This document shows positions 33,578 through 42,651 of a stretch of DNA of 42,984 nt, piece by piece. A model generated the notes under the pieces. It saw only the letters and a list, made by a program, of their open reading frames with translations, was not told the DNA's origin and did no database searches. The translations under genes and the position numbers were made by a program. Position 1 is the first letter of the stretch. Every line of letters begins with the position of its first letter. This stretch comes from Candidatus Latescibacterota bacterium (GTDB lineage: Bacteria; Latescibacterota; UBA2968; UBA8231), in assembly GCA_022827835.1 (NCBI GenBank), contig JAJEIO010000028.1:1-42984 (forward strand). Reading direction: 5' to 3'.

Positions 33578-33874
33578 CTACTCATCATCTATCCACGCCT
33601 GCAAGCCCCAGCTTTCCAACGACCTCTGTATAGAAGGAGCGAGTTGCCGGAAGCGCAAAGTCAGGCCCAGTTGCCCCAAACCGATTACGTCGCGTTCGAG
33701 CAATGGACTGATGCTCCGCACTTCGTTAGCCACTATACAGACCTCCCTTACCCCCTCCTCGACATACGATTCCATGCAGTCGTGCAGGATATCGAACTCC
33801 GTCTTATTGATATACCCCATGAGCTCGATGGTTAAGGTCCGACCGCTGCGCTTCAATGTGTTAATACGCACCAT
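33578..33874 (-). CDS. STAS-like small protein
   Basis: A 98-residue cytoplasmic protein. The order of predicted strands and helices, with LTIELMGYIN at the start, VREVCIVANEVRSIS in the middle and LTLRFRQLAPSIQRSLESWGL at the end, resembles anti-anti-sigma (STAS) domains, but the DSSG phosphorylation loop is not evident. The ATG at 33874 is preferred because AGAGGG lies 7 bases upstream; an in-frame ATG at 33949 would sit 8 bases after the previous stop. It follows the VCBS gene on the same strand. Weak functional call. Confidence 0.5.
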   Translation of the reverse strand: MVRINTLKRSGRTLTIELMGYINKTEFDILHDCMESYVEEGVREVCIVANEVRSISPLLERDVIGLGQLGLTLRFRQLAPSIQRSLESWGLQAWIDDE

Positions 33875-33957
33875 GCTGATGCCCTCTGATCTCAGTCCAC
33901 GGCGATCAATTGCCGCGCTGCGATTCTCCCACACGCCATTTTCAACCATGCCTTATG

Positions 33958-36075
33958 TTATGGTAGCTTGGTCGTCTTCTTGGCCTCTATCTGTCCGTCC
34001 ACCTCGACTCGATAGAGATACACCCCAGCGGCCACCGCCTTGCCCGCTTCGTCGCGGCCATCCCAAGAAAAACGATGGCTGCCCGCCCCAAGCGGCCCTT
34101 GCCACAACTGCCGCACCCGACGCCCTAACACGTCGTACACCGTCAACGACATCTGCGCCGCGTCCGTCGCCAAATCAAGGGGAATCACGACAGCCGGATT
34201 GAACGGATTGGGATAGCTGTCGCCCAGCCGATATTGCACTGGCCGCGCTGCCGCCGTCATTACCGCGGTCGCTGGCGCTCCCACCGAACTCTTGAGCACC
34301 TGCACGCCGCCCAAGACGCTATTTAACACCACCAAGTCCACATCGCCGTCGCCATCCACATCCCCCGGCAGCACCTGTACCCCCTCGCCGACCAAACGAT
34401 GCTGCTCCACCTCCTTAGCCGGATTCGCACCCCCACCCCATTCGACGAACAATCCAAAGCCCGAGGAGCGATCCCCGCCGATAAATGCCCAATCCTCTAC
34501 CCCGTCGGCGTTCAGGTCCCGCACTACTACCGATGAGCGCATAAACAGCCCATCATACAGCACCTTCTCCTCTACACCACCCCCTAATCGGCTGCTCCGG
34601 ACGACAAGGCCCTTGGGCCCTTCCCACGTGTTGCGTTCGCGCGGCGTGAGTAGGTCCACCTGCCCATCGCCATCAAAATCACCCACTTGTAAAAGGGAAA
34701 AAAGAATGCCCGCCATATCGGCTGCGAAATCAAAGACTACCTCGCCCACCTCCGGCGCGTCGCCCAAGCGCCCTACCACCCATCTGCCCATCCGGCCTCT
34801 CGGTGTCCACAGCACATCCAACTGCCCATCGCCGGTAAAGTCGCCCATCCGCGAGGGAAAATAGTTTTCGGTGACCGCCAACTGGGTGGTCGTCCACACC
34901 CCCTGCTCGACCTCCCAGACCTCTAACGCTCTTTCTTCCTCCACCGTAAAGTCGGTTGTAAACAGTTCGACCCGGCCATCGCCATCCCAATCCACCATAT
35001 CCACCAGCCAGCGATCATTAATCTGCGTGAGCACCTCCATTTGCAGCTCCGGCCCAATAGACCAGACCGTTATTTCCCAATCTTCTCTTGTCGCGATCTC
35101 GTTCTTGCCATCGCCGGTCAAATCGCCGATGTGCAGATAATCGATTCCTTCTCCGATCCTCTTCTCGGTATGCACCGTTTCAAAGGTCCCCCTCCCATCA
35201 TTGAGGGCCATGACCCAGATGTTTACTAAAGGAGGCGAGTGGAAATTCTCCCAAGTGGAGAACAAGTCGAGATCGCCGTCCCCATCTAAGTCCGTCAAGG
35301 CGGCCGCGCTCCATCCTTTTAAGAAGGCGTCTAACTCCGATATAAGGGGCGAGAAGATCGGGGGAGCAAAAAGTCCGGTCCCCTCAAAGCGGAAATACTC
35401 TACCGACGGCGGGGCCAATTCCCCGGCTGACAGCTCTTCCTCGCCGGTCAACTCGATCCAGTCGATCTCAAACCACCCGACTAGCTCATCCACCGGCCGG
35501 GACACCCCTATCTCGCCCCACTCCAAGCGAAAATTCAGCCGAATATCTTGTAAAAGCCCCTCCCAGACCTCCCTGTCGTCCGGTGCGATCTCCCCGTCCG
35601 ATTCGGGCAGGGTGAACTCCACTTCCTGCCATTCGGTGGTATAGGCGAAGCCGCTTTGTCCTAACATCCTAAACCGGCCCCCTAAACCCCAATACTCTGG
35701 ATCATGACCCGGCTTCGTGAGATTGTGCTCATTGGTCCAAGCCAGCGAAAAGGAACCGACCGTAGGGCTATGATGGATGGTGCGGACCCGAGCCCGGACC
35801 CGGTCGAACAGACCCGAATCATGGCCTATGCTAGGCGAAATTACTTCGACACTCGGGCTAGGAAGCGCATCTCCGGCCATCGAGGGCGACACATCAATCG
35901 TCCACACGCCATCTTCGACTACCCCCGGAAACAGGTCAAATTCAAACGTGCTGCCCCATCCATTGCCTGTTTTGGCGGCCCATCCTTGGGTCGTCCCATC
36001 GTCGAAATCCCACCGGATCGCCTCGGCAAAACTGCTCCACAACAAAACACATGCAATGATAGCGAACCTCAACAT
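33958..36075 (-). CDS. Secreted VCBS/FG-GAP repeat protein with FlgD-like tail
   Basis: A 705-residue exported protein. Signal peptide: LRFAIIACVLLWSSFAEA. The N-terminal part is sandwich-like. From about 220 to 600 there are repeats of the type DFDGDGQVDLL, DLTGDGKNEIA and DVDGDGDVDLVVL, calcium-binding FG-GAP/VCBS propeller repeats. The C-terminus has a YPNPFNPAVVI linker, then VYDVLGRRVRQLW, FSWDGRDEAGKAVAAG and VYLYRVEV, a FlgD-type Ig sorting tail. The ATG at 36075 has a perfect GGAGGT; an upstream extension of 45 codons is rejected. Probably surface-located binding protein. Confidence 0.88.
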   Translation of the reverse strand: MLRFAIIACVLLWSSFAEAIRWDFDDGTTQGWAAKTGNGWGSTFEFDLFPGVVEDGVWTIDVSPSMAGDALPSPSVEVISPSIGHDSGLFDRVRARVRTIHHSPTVGSFSLAWTNEHNLTKPGHDPEYWGLGGRFRMLGQSGFAYTTEWQEVEFTLPESDGEIAPDDREVWEGLLQDIRLNFRLEWGEIGVSRPVDELVGWFEIDWIELTGEEELSAGELAPPSVEYFRFEGTGLFAPPIFSPLISELDAFLKGWSAAALTDLDGDGDLDLFSTWENFHSPPLVNIWVMALNDGRGTFETVHTEKRIGEGIDYLHIGDLTGDGKNEIATREDWEITVWSIGPELQMEVLTQINDRWLVDMVDWDGDGRVELFTTDFTVEEERALEVWEVEQGVWTTTQLAVTENYFPSRMGDFTGDGQLDVLWTPRGRMGRWVVGRLGDAPEVGEVVFDFAADMAGILFSLLQVGDFDGDGQVDLLTPRERNTWEGPKGLVVRSSRLGGGVEEKVLYDGLFMRSSVVVRDLNADGVEDWAFIGGDRSSGFGLFVEWGGGANPAKEVEQHRLVGEGVQVLPGDVDGDGDVDLVVLNSVLGGVQVLKSSVGAPATAVMTAAARPVQYRLGDSYPNPFNPAVVIPLDLATDAAQMSLTVYDVLGRRVRQLWQGPLGAGSHRFSWDGRDEAGKAVAAGVYLYRVEVDGQIEAKKTTKLP

Positions 36076-36142
36076 GACATTACCTCCATATTCCCCGCGA
36101 TAGTCGCGGTGTGTGGTGATTGAGGGAGCTTGGACGACTTCC

Positions 36143-38164
36143 TCACAGGTTTTCCTCGATTTTTGCCACAACCTCATCAACGTCAAATACCCGCAAACGA
36201 TCCTCCACAATCAGCCCTTGGGGATCGACCAAATAATACCGAGGGATGTCGAATACATTATAGGCTTGCGTTACTTGGCCGTCCGAGCGCACGTGGACGC
36301 CTTGGATCTGGTGCTTGGCAATGGCCCTCTTCCAAGCTCCTTCATTCGCGTCCAACGAGACGTTGAGGAAGACCACCGACTGACTGGCCACTTGTGCCTT
36401 GATCTTGCGGAGAGTCCCCAAATCGCCGATACACGGCCCGCACCAACTCGCCCAGAAATCCATCAAGACCACCTTGCCCTTGAACTGACTCAGCGATACG
36501 GATTGGCCGTCGGGATCATTGAGGGTAAAATCGGGCGCGGGTTGCCCCGGTTGTAGGACTAGGGTCTTGTTCATTTCCGCTTGGAGGGCCTCGGTGTATT
36601 CGGGGAAGGGATTGCTTTCTTCGAAGGATTGCCAGCGAGCATCCACATAGGCTTCAGAGCCGAACTTAATTCCATTCCTCAACTCGCCGGCCAGAAGCCA
36701 GTAGAGCACTCGCCCTTGCAGTTTTTGCTTGGCGAGGTCGTATCGTTCTGTAGTCCCTCCGAGGACAGGAAAACTCGGTCCGGCAAAGATGGAGTCGAGT
36801 TGGGATTGGATGGATGGCGATAGACCCAAGGCCGCTAAGTCAACTCTTTGGGATAGCTTGAGTGGTTGGCGATTTTGGAACATGGAGTCGAGTTGGGATT
36901 GGGCAGCAGGCGATAACTCAAGAATCGACAAGTCAATCCTTGCCGATAGTGGGCGATTGTTTAGGTATTCGTACCATTCGCTGATTTTTGCCATGGGCAT
37001 ATGGAAGGTCAAACGCCCGCCCGTCGTATCGGTCTTCGTGGTATCACCGAGGAAGATACTATAATCCTCATAAGCGTCGAGTTCAGCTAGGGCGGTGGGC
37101 GATAACTCCAATCCCAACCAAGCGGCCTTTTCGGACGCGCTGGCCTTTTTGGGGTCTTCGTACATGGAGTCGAGTTGGGCTTGGGATGACTCGGACAGAC
37201 CCAAACCCGACAGATCGATCATCTGTGATAATCTGGGTTTTCTGTTTGCGTCGTGCATGGAATCGAGTCGGGTGCGGACGGACTCCGACAGACTCAATCC
37301 CGACAGTTTGTAGCTATCGGAAAGTCTAGGCATCCCGTCCGACTTCGCCTCCAACGCTAGGGTATTCACCAGAAACCGGCGATACTCCCCCACGCCGATA
37401 GCCTTCTCATCTATCAAGGGAATTTCCTGTAGGAAGTCGTAGTAGTCCGGCGGGACCTCTCTTCTGTGGGAGCCGTCGGGGCTCATTCGGCGTGTCAGTC
37501 GGCCGTTTTCAAACGAAAACTCCGGATAGGAAACCGTCTTATCGGCCCACTTGTAGTTGAAAAAGGTCGTCATATAGTCGATGAACCCTGGAGAAAGAGC
37601 GTATTTTTCCCTCCCCTCAGCTAGCAAAGCAAATTCATCCTGACGCCGCTGTTTGACTTGGCGTGCAAACTCCTCTGGCTCCAGCGCATAGTCGGATTCA
37701 AAGGCACTATGTTGAGGCCAGAACTCCGCTAAAAAGCGATTGTTCTCCGCTCCCCGGCCGCTAAAAGTCAGGGAATAGGCGGGCGGGGCCTCATCGGCTG
37801 CACTGTGCAAACTGTCGGATTCCGCCGCAGAGTCGGCCTCCTTCACCTCGGCGAAGGTTACGACCGCGTGTAGGCTATCGCCGGGTTCGACAAAGAAAGG
37901 GATGCTGTGCTCATCTCCGTAATGCCCGGTGACCAAAATCCCTTTGGGAATGTTCAAGAGCAGGGCAAAGCGGTTTTGCTCGTCCAAGGCGATGTAGTGT
38001 TGGGACGGCCCAGGAGCGAGTAGGGGTTCGTGGCGGAATTCGATTTCCCGCGACGGAGGGTTGTGGACTTCGCCGGTGACGATTGCGGCGTGGGGCTGGT
38101 TTTGAGCACTTGCTGCGGTTAGACAAAGGCTCAGGGCTATTAGGGCGGCGGAATATACGTTCAT
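36143..38164 (-). CDS. TlpA-like thioredoxin-domain protein with internal repeats
   Basis: A 673-residue exported protein. Signal peptide: NVYSAALIALSLCLTAASA. Residues about 30-280 resemble the DUF4369-type region of Bacteroidetes TlpA-like proteins. Residues 281-459 hold five copies of a unit (L-D-L-S-x-L-x-L-S, then QxQLDSM) separated by variable linkers. Residues about 540-673 are a thioredoxin/AhpC-TSA domain with WCGPC (574-578). The thiol domain should reduce or isomerise disulfides in the envelope. AGAGGG supports the start at 38164. The repeat block is not part of the usual family. Confidence 0.88.
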   Translation of the reverse strand: MNVYSAALIALSLCLTAASAQNQPHAAIVTGEVHNPPSREIEFRHEPLLAPGPSQHYIALDEQNRFALLLNIPKGILVTGHYGDEHSIPFFVEPGDSLHAVVTFAEVKEADSAAESDSLHSAADEAPPAYSLTFSGRGAENNRFLAEFWPQHSAFESDYALEPEEFARQVKQRRQDEFALLAEGREKYALSPGFIDYMTTFFNYKWADKTVSYPEFSFENGRLTRRMSPDGSHRREVPPDYYDFLQEIPLIDEKAIGVGEYRRFLVNTLALEAKSDGMPRLSDSYKLSGLSLSESVRTRLDSMHDANRKPRLSQMIDLSGLGLSESSQAQLDSMYEDPKKASASEKAAWLGLELSPTALAELDAYEDYSIFLGDTTKTDTTGGRLTFHMPMAKISEWYEYLNNRPLSARIDLSILELSPAAQSQLDSMFQNRQPLKLSQRVDLAALGLSPSIQSQLDSIFAGPSFPVLGGTTERYDLAKQKLQGRVLYWLLAGELRNGIKFGSEAYVDARWQSFEESNPFPEYTEALQAEMNKTLVLQPGQPAPDFTLNDPDGQSVSLSQFKGKVVLMDFWASWCGPCIGDLGTLRKIKAQVASQSVVFLNVSLDANEGAWKRAIAKHQIQGVHVRSDGQVTQAYNVFDIPRYYLVDPQGLIVEDRLRVFDVDEVVAKIEENL

Positions 38165-38263
38165 CAGATTCCCTCTTCTGTTGGGGTTTGAGGAGCGGCC
38201 ATACGGTGCGCGGCTGAGGAGACATAAGCACATTCCGTGCCATGTACCATGCCTTGAATAAAA

Positions 38264-38290
38264 AATCCTTTATGATCGACCTAAAGGATT
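38264..38290 (-). terminator. Terminator-like hairpin after the PD40 gene
   Basis: AATCCTTT (38264-38271) and AAAGGATT (38283-38290) pair perfectly around an 11-base loop. Read on the minus strand, the stem is followed by a run of T (38265-38261), so it could end transcription coming from the regulator-PD40 genes. Confidence 0.55.
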
Positions 38291-38364
38291 GAAAAACATA
38301 ACACTTAAAATATGAGACGAGTCTTTCGATGATGCGCAGCCTTAGCCGTCAGCACAAAATTTTA

Positions 38365-38419
38365 CACGACTTTCCGTGGACCGTACACGAGTTTTCGTGG
38401 CTTTCCACGACTTTCCGTG
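38365..38419. repeat. Three CACGA-type 14-bp repeats at two-turn spacing
   Basis: CACGACTTTCCGTG at 38365-38378, CACGAGTTTTCGTG at 38386-38399 and CACGACTTTCCGTG at 38406-38419. Each has CACG and CGTG arms. Starts are 21 and 20 bases apart, placing all three on one face of the helix. Confidence 0.8.
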
Positions 38420-38494
38420 TTGACCGATTCGGGTAGCGATTACTTTTGGATTTTGCGCTTGTGGAACGATAACGCGAGGTTGGAACGGAAAGGC

Positions 38495-38526
38495 GCGTAG
38501 AGGTGGCATGCACGCCATCCCTACGC
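38495..38526. repeat. 32-base imperfect palindrome after the PD40 gene
   Basis: GCGTAG at the left pairs with CTACGC at the right, with interior pairing of GGTGGC and GCCATC-type segments: 13 of 16 positions are Watson-Crick. It lies 11 bases beyond the PD40 stop on the minus strand and may be a first terminator or mRNA-stabilising stem. Confidence 0.55.
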
Positions 38527-38537
38527 ACGAGGGGCAA

Positions 38538-39506
38538 TTAACGAGTACCTGTTGAAAGCAGCGCTTTGATCCGCCCCCACGATTGGACCTCGACGCTTGT
38601 AGCAGTAGCAGAAGGGACGACAGGTTGCCAAATGGGATATTCTCCGCCCAAACCGTTGGTCAGATTGACCAAGTTGCTCCCGTCTATATCGACAGCCCAA
38701 ATCTCCCCATCGCCGGTGACGGAATAAGAAGTGTCCGTGCTGCTGAGAATGGTGTATGAAGTGAAGGCCACCCTCGTGCCGTTGGGTGCCCAAGTAAGGG
38801 GAAAACCAGTATAGATCCAAGAATCGCCGTAATCCCGAAAAAAGAGATCGACAGGTTGGCCGGACAGGAGAATGGCCGGGACCCTGTCTTTACTGGTCAT
38901 CTTCCAGTCTTCGCTGGCCATAACGAGGAGAGCTTGTTCATATTCGTCACCACGCAGCAAGACGGTGGTGGCTCGTTTGGTCCCATCTGGAGAAAAATTG
39001 CGGCGATCCCAGAAGCGACGGAGTAGCAAAGCCGCCTCTGTCCATTCCACAAGTGCGGAGCCACCGCCGTCCAGTGCCACGGCGACCAGTTCAGAGCGGT
39101 CCCACACATGGTAGTAAATGCTACTTCCGTCTTCAGACCAAAACAGGTCATCTGCACTGTTAGGGCCTACTTTCTCAATATCGTCTGTTAGCTGCTTTCG
39201 ATTGCCGCCGTCGGCATCTACCACCCAAATGTACCTACCGGAATAATCGTCACCAGTAGCGGAATAGGCGATCTTCGTGCCATCTGGGGACCAAATCGGG
39301 CTAGCGCAATACTGTCCTTGGGTTAGGTTCACGGGGTCGCTCCCATCCGCATTCATAATCCACACATCCCGAACCCATATATCTCGGGGATTCTCGTAGT
39401 TCTCGCGGTAGGAGAGAAACGCGATTTTGCCGTCGGCTTGCCCCCAGCCAGCGGCAGCTAGCCCCAGCGTTGCCAAGCAGACGATCAGTAGGGATCGATA
39501 ATTCAT
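38538..39506 (-). CDS. PD40/TolB-like propeller protein, exported
   Basis: A 322-residue protein with a signal peptide (NYRSLLIVCLATLGLAAAGWGQ). PD40 propeller repeats are clear: IWSPDGTKIAYSA, DLFWSEDGSSIYY, NFSPDGTKRATTV, TWAPNGTRVAFTS, each followed by a strand such as WVVDADGGNRKQLT or WAVDIDGSNLVNLT. Such propellers bind proteins or peptidoglycan-associated partners in the periplasm. It begins 10 bases after the stop of the large regulator and is probably in its operon. A truncated copy lies at 33401-33572. Confidence 0.87.
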   Translation of the reverse strand: MNYRSLLIVCLATLGLAAAGWGQADGKIAFLSYRENYENPRDIWVRDVWIMNADGSDPVNLTQGQYCASPIWSPDGTKIAYSATGDDYSGRYIWVVDADGGNRKQLTDDIEKVGPNSADDLFWSEDGSSIYYHVWDRSELVAVALDGGGSALVEWTEAALLLRRFWDRRNFSPDGTKRATTVLLRGDEYEQALLVMASEDWKMTSKDRVPAILLSGQPVDLFFRDYGDSWIYTGFPLTWAPNGTRVAFTSYTILSSTDTSYSVTGDGEIWAVDIDGSNLVNLTNGLGGEYPIWQPVVPSATATSVEVQSWGRIKALLSTGTR

Positions 39507-39516
39507 AATTGGCCGC

Positions 39517-42500
39517 CTACGACGTCTTCGGTCGGCGCAACCCGTATTTCCTCATGCGGTAGCGCAGCTTCTCCGGGTTCATGCCCAACAAGCGCGCCGC
39601 GCCGCGCTCGCCATAGATCATCCAGTTGGTCGCTTGCAGTGCCTCCACAAGCTGCTGCTTTTCGTCCAAGCCCTCGCCAGCCGCTGGCGCTGGTGGCATT
39701 GCATCTCCAGCCCGCCGACCAACCGACGGCAGCAGCAAATCGCCCACGCGGATCACCCCATCCTCGCACAGCAAGACCGCCCGATTGATCAGATGCTCCA
39801 ACTCCCGCACATTCCCCGGCCAAGCATACGCCTGTAAGTGCGCGACTACCCCCTCGTCTATCGTCGGCACCGGACGCCGCAGGTGCTGGGCATATCGCTC
39901 GGCAAAATGCGCCGCCAAAGCCGGGATATCCTCTTGCCGCTGCCGCAGCGGCGGAAGCTCTAAGGTGAAGACGCTCAGGCGGTAGAATAGGTCTTCGCGG
40001 AACGTACCTTCCTGGATGGCCTGACGCAGATCGCGGTTGGTCGCCGCAATCACCCGCACGTCCACGCGCACAGGCTGCTCGCCACCGACGCGGGTCAGGG
40101 CATTCTCCTCTAAGATGTGCAGCAGCACCCGCTGAGACTCCAACGGCAAATCGCCGATTTCGTCCAAAAAGAGGGTCCCACCATCGGCCAGTTCAAAGCG
40201 GCCGAGCTGACGGCTCGCCGCCCCGGTAAAGGCCCCTTTCTCGTGGCCAAACAACTCGCTTTCGACCAACCCGACCGGCAGCGCTCCGCAATTGACTTGG
40301 ATGAAAGGCCGCTTGCGACGAGTGCTTGTTTCGTGGATGGTCTGCGCCAGTAAACCCTTGCCGGTACCGGTCTCGCCCAGTACCAGCACGGTCATCGCCG
40401 TCTCGGCGACGCGCACGGTCTGTTCCATCACTTGACGCATCGCCCAACTCTCGCTATGCACGACGTGGTCGCTTGCACGCAGGACACTCTCAAGAGCGTG
40501 GATGCGTTCGGTTTTGGCGTCGGGGAGAATCTGAATCTCTAGACTGACGACCTCGGACATGAGGCCATCGCGGTCCATCGTCCGCACCTCAAAGCTATAC
40601 TCGCCCACCGGCAGGGCGCTGTACGCGACCACATTGGCGGCCGTAAACGCGCTCCACTGTTCCGCCGGATCGTGGCCTACCAAGCGGTGGCTGTAGCGCA
40701 TCTGCCCTGCGCCGGTGCGGAAGCTGATACCTTGAAAATGAATGCGAATCTCAGGCATACTCTCTGGGCGAGATACGACTTCGGGCATGTCCAAGAGCGT
40801 ACCAGCCATGACCTCGCGGATGACCAAGCGCGGCGGGGTGTGCCCCGGCTGGTAGGCGACTAACCCTGCCCGCGTCCCAAACCACAGCCGACCGCGATGG
40901 TCACACAGGACGGCTTCGACCATGTTTTCAAGGGCAGACGGCCCCAAGCGGATGCTCTGGAAGGTCTGGCCGTCGTAGCGGAGGACCCCGCCGCCACTGG
41001 TACCCATCCAGATGTTGCCCTGCGAATCAGCGGTCAGCGCCAAGATGCCATTGGCCGACAGCCCAAACTGCTCGGCCGTAAAGTGGCGTACCTCCCGCGA
41101 CGCGAGATCGAGGGCGAAAAGTCCCTTGGCCGTGCCCACCCACAGGGTGTTTTCGTGCTCCCACAAGACATTGACGTAGGCGATGGATTCCGCTTCAGCC
41201 ATATCTGCCGGGCGCAAGTGCCCATCCTCGTAACAGTAGAGTGCTGGTACTAATCCAACTGAACCGAGCCACAATACTCCGTTTTGGTCTCGCAGCAGCG
41301 TACCGACCCAGAATACCACCTCTTGGTCTTGTTGCGCGGGACTGCATTCATCAAGATGGATAAAGCGATCTTTCTCTATCCAGCCAAAGCGGCCCTCGGA
41401 CGTGCCGACCCAGATATGCCCTTGCGCATCTTCGCATAGCCCAGCGACTTCTTCGGGATCGGCCTCTTCGGCTATCGGAATCGCTTGTGGCGTTTGGCCC
41501 TCCCACTTGTACACTTTGCCCGCGCCCCCACCACTCCAGACCTGCCCTTGGCCATCCACCACCATCGCCGAGACGATTTCCCCCGTCTTGACCGGACGGA
41601 CTTGCTCCTCTTCCATACAGGCCATGCCCTCCATTGTGCCAATCCACCTCCGCCCCTCGTGGTCTTCTCCCAAGTGGCGAATCTCTTGGTCAGGCAAGCC
41701 ATCGGCTTCCGTATAGCGTCGAATGCTAGCTGGATCGCAAAAAATCAGTCCGCCGCCCCAAAGCCCAATCCAGATATTGCCCTCGCGGTCCTCGTAGGTC
41801 AGCCGCGTAGCCGAAAAGTCGATATCCGGCAAGGAAGCAGAAAAGGGACGCCACTCTTGCCCGTCGTGTACCATCACGCCGCGATGAGTCAGCCAGAGCC
41901 AGCCCCTATCGTCAGTTCGCACGTGCCGCGTCCCGTGATTCACCACCCCCTCGTCGCCCTTGCCCACGTTAATAAACTCAAACTGTTGGTCCTGTGGGTC
42001 GTAGCAGCCAACCAATACTTCGCTACCCGTGTAATGGAAGGCGATCCACAGATGGCCGGAGGGGTCTTGAGCAAATTTCCAAGGCCATTGATTCACCCGG
42101 TCGTCGATGCCCATATACCGCCCATCCAAACTGAGGACGCCTACCCACGTCGCCAACCAAGTAGTGCCACCCGAGTCAGTGGCCATATCGTACACTCGTC
42201 CCAACGGTTGGCCACCAACGTCGGTTATGCTCCTTATGCAGCGGCCTTCAGCAAACCACGCCACGCCTTTGCTAGTCAGTACCAGAATCGAGCCGTCCGG
42301 CTGGGCTTGCAAGTCCACGATCTCATTGGAAGGCAGGCCGTGCTCGGTGGTGTACACCTGAAAGCCGCGCCCGTCGTACGCGGCAATCCCCCCACCAAAC
42401 GTGCCGAACAAAAGCCGCCCATCCGCTTCCTCGGCAATAGCCATGACCGTCAGATTGGGCAGGCCGTCCTTGAGGCCAAACGTATCAAACCGGGCGCTGT

Positions 42501-42651
42501 CGAATCGGCTGACACCGCCATCGGCCGTGGCAATCCAGAGAAAGCCCTGGCGATCTTGGTAGATGTCTTCCACGTGCATCCCCGCCAGCCCATCAAAGAC
42601 CGTGTACTGGCTGCTCAGCACGTGCTCAAAGGATAGGTCACTCATACTCAT
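39517..42651 (-). CDS. Sensory propeller-sigma-54 activator fusion (Reg_prop, Y_Y_Y, AAA+, Fis HTH)
   Basis: A 1044-residue regulator. Residues about 15-600 are sensory propeller repeats of the two-component type (VEDIYQDRQGFLWIAT, LTYEDREGNIWIGL, LTADSQGNIWMGT, VLCDHRGRLWFGT). Residues about 640-708 resemble the Y_Y_Y domain (FEVRTMDRDG). Residues 730-970 form a sigma-54 AAA+ domain: Walker A GETGTGKG (759-766), GAFTGA (806-811), Walker B LFLDE (827-831), arginine fingers near 885 and 891, WPGNVREL (944-951). A Fis-type HTH ends the protein (about 1005-1036). No signal peptide, transmembrane helix, kinase or receiver domain is visible, so it should sense in the cytoplasm and activate RpoN promoters directly. 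Confidence 0.9.
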   Translation of the reverse strand: MSMSDLSFEHVLSSQYTVFDGLAGMHVEDIYQDRQGFLWIATADGGVSRFDSARFDTFGLKDGLPNLTVMAIAEEADGRLLFGTFGGGIAAYDGRGFQVYTTEHGLPSNEIVDLQAQPDGSILVLTSKGVAWFAEGRCIRSITDVGGQPLGRVYDMATDSGGTTWLATWVGVLSLDGRYMGIDDRVNQWPWKFAQDPSGHLWIAFHYTGSEVLVGCYDPQDQQFEFINVGKGDEGVVNHGTRHVRTDDRGWLWLTHRGVMVHDGQEWRPFSASLPDIDFSATRLTYEDREGNIWIGLWGGGLIFCDPASIRRYTEADGLPDQEIRHLGEDHEGRRWIGTMEGMACMEEEQVRPVKTGEIVSAMVVDGQGQVWSGGGAGKVYKWEGQTPQAIPIAEEADPEEVAGLCEDAQGHIWVGTSEGRFGWIEKDRFIHLDECSPAQQDQEVVFWVGTLLRDQNGVLWLGSVGLVPALYCYEDGHLRPADMAEAESIAYVNVLWEHENTLWVGTAKGLFALDLASREVRHFTAEQFGLSANGILALTADSQGNIWMGTSGGGVLRYDGQTFQSIRLGPSALENMVEAVLCDHRGRLWFGTRAGLVAYQPGHTPPRLVIREVMAGTLLDMPEVVSRPESMPEIRIHFQGISFRTGAGQMRYSHRLVGHDPAEQWSAFTAANVVAYSALPVGEYSFEVRTMDRDGLMSEVVSLEIQILPDAKTERIHALESVLRASDHVVHSESWAMRQVMEQTVRVAETAMTVLVLGETGTGKGLLAQTIHETSTRRKRPFIQVNCGALPVGLVESELFGHEKGAFTGAASRQLGRFELADGGTLFLDEIGDLPLESQRVLLHILEENALTRVGGEQPVRVDVRVIAATNRDLRQAIQEGTFREDLFYRLSVFTLELPPLRQRQEDIPALAAHFAERYAQHLRRPVPTIDEGVVAHLQAYAWPGNVRELEHLINRAVLLCEDGVIRVGDLLLPSVGRRAGDAMPPAPAAGEGLDEKQQLVEALQATNWMIYGERGAARLLGMNPEKLRYRMRKYGLRRPKTS

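Larger units (their letters stand above)
38165..38537. other. 373-base intergenic region with repeats and a terminator-like hairpin
   Basis: No gene. It holds the terminator-like hairpin (38264-38290), three 14-bp repeats (38365-38419) and a 32-base imperfect palindrome (38495-38526), listed separately. The 5' leader of the TlpA gene is at the left end. Confidence 0.7.

Noticed and set aside
38365..38419. CRISPR array
   Set aside because: Units are only 14 bp, spacers 6-7 bp, three copies, and no cas genes in the window.
41485..42636. 383-codon plus-strand frame opposite the regulator
   Set aside because: It is a shadow of the regulator's strong minus-strand coding; no motifs of its own.
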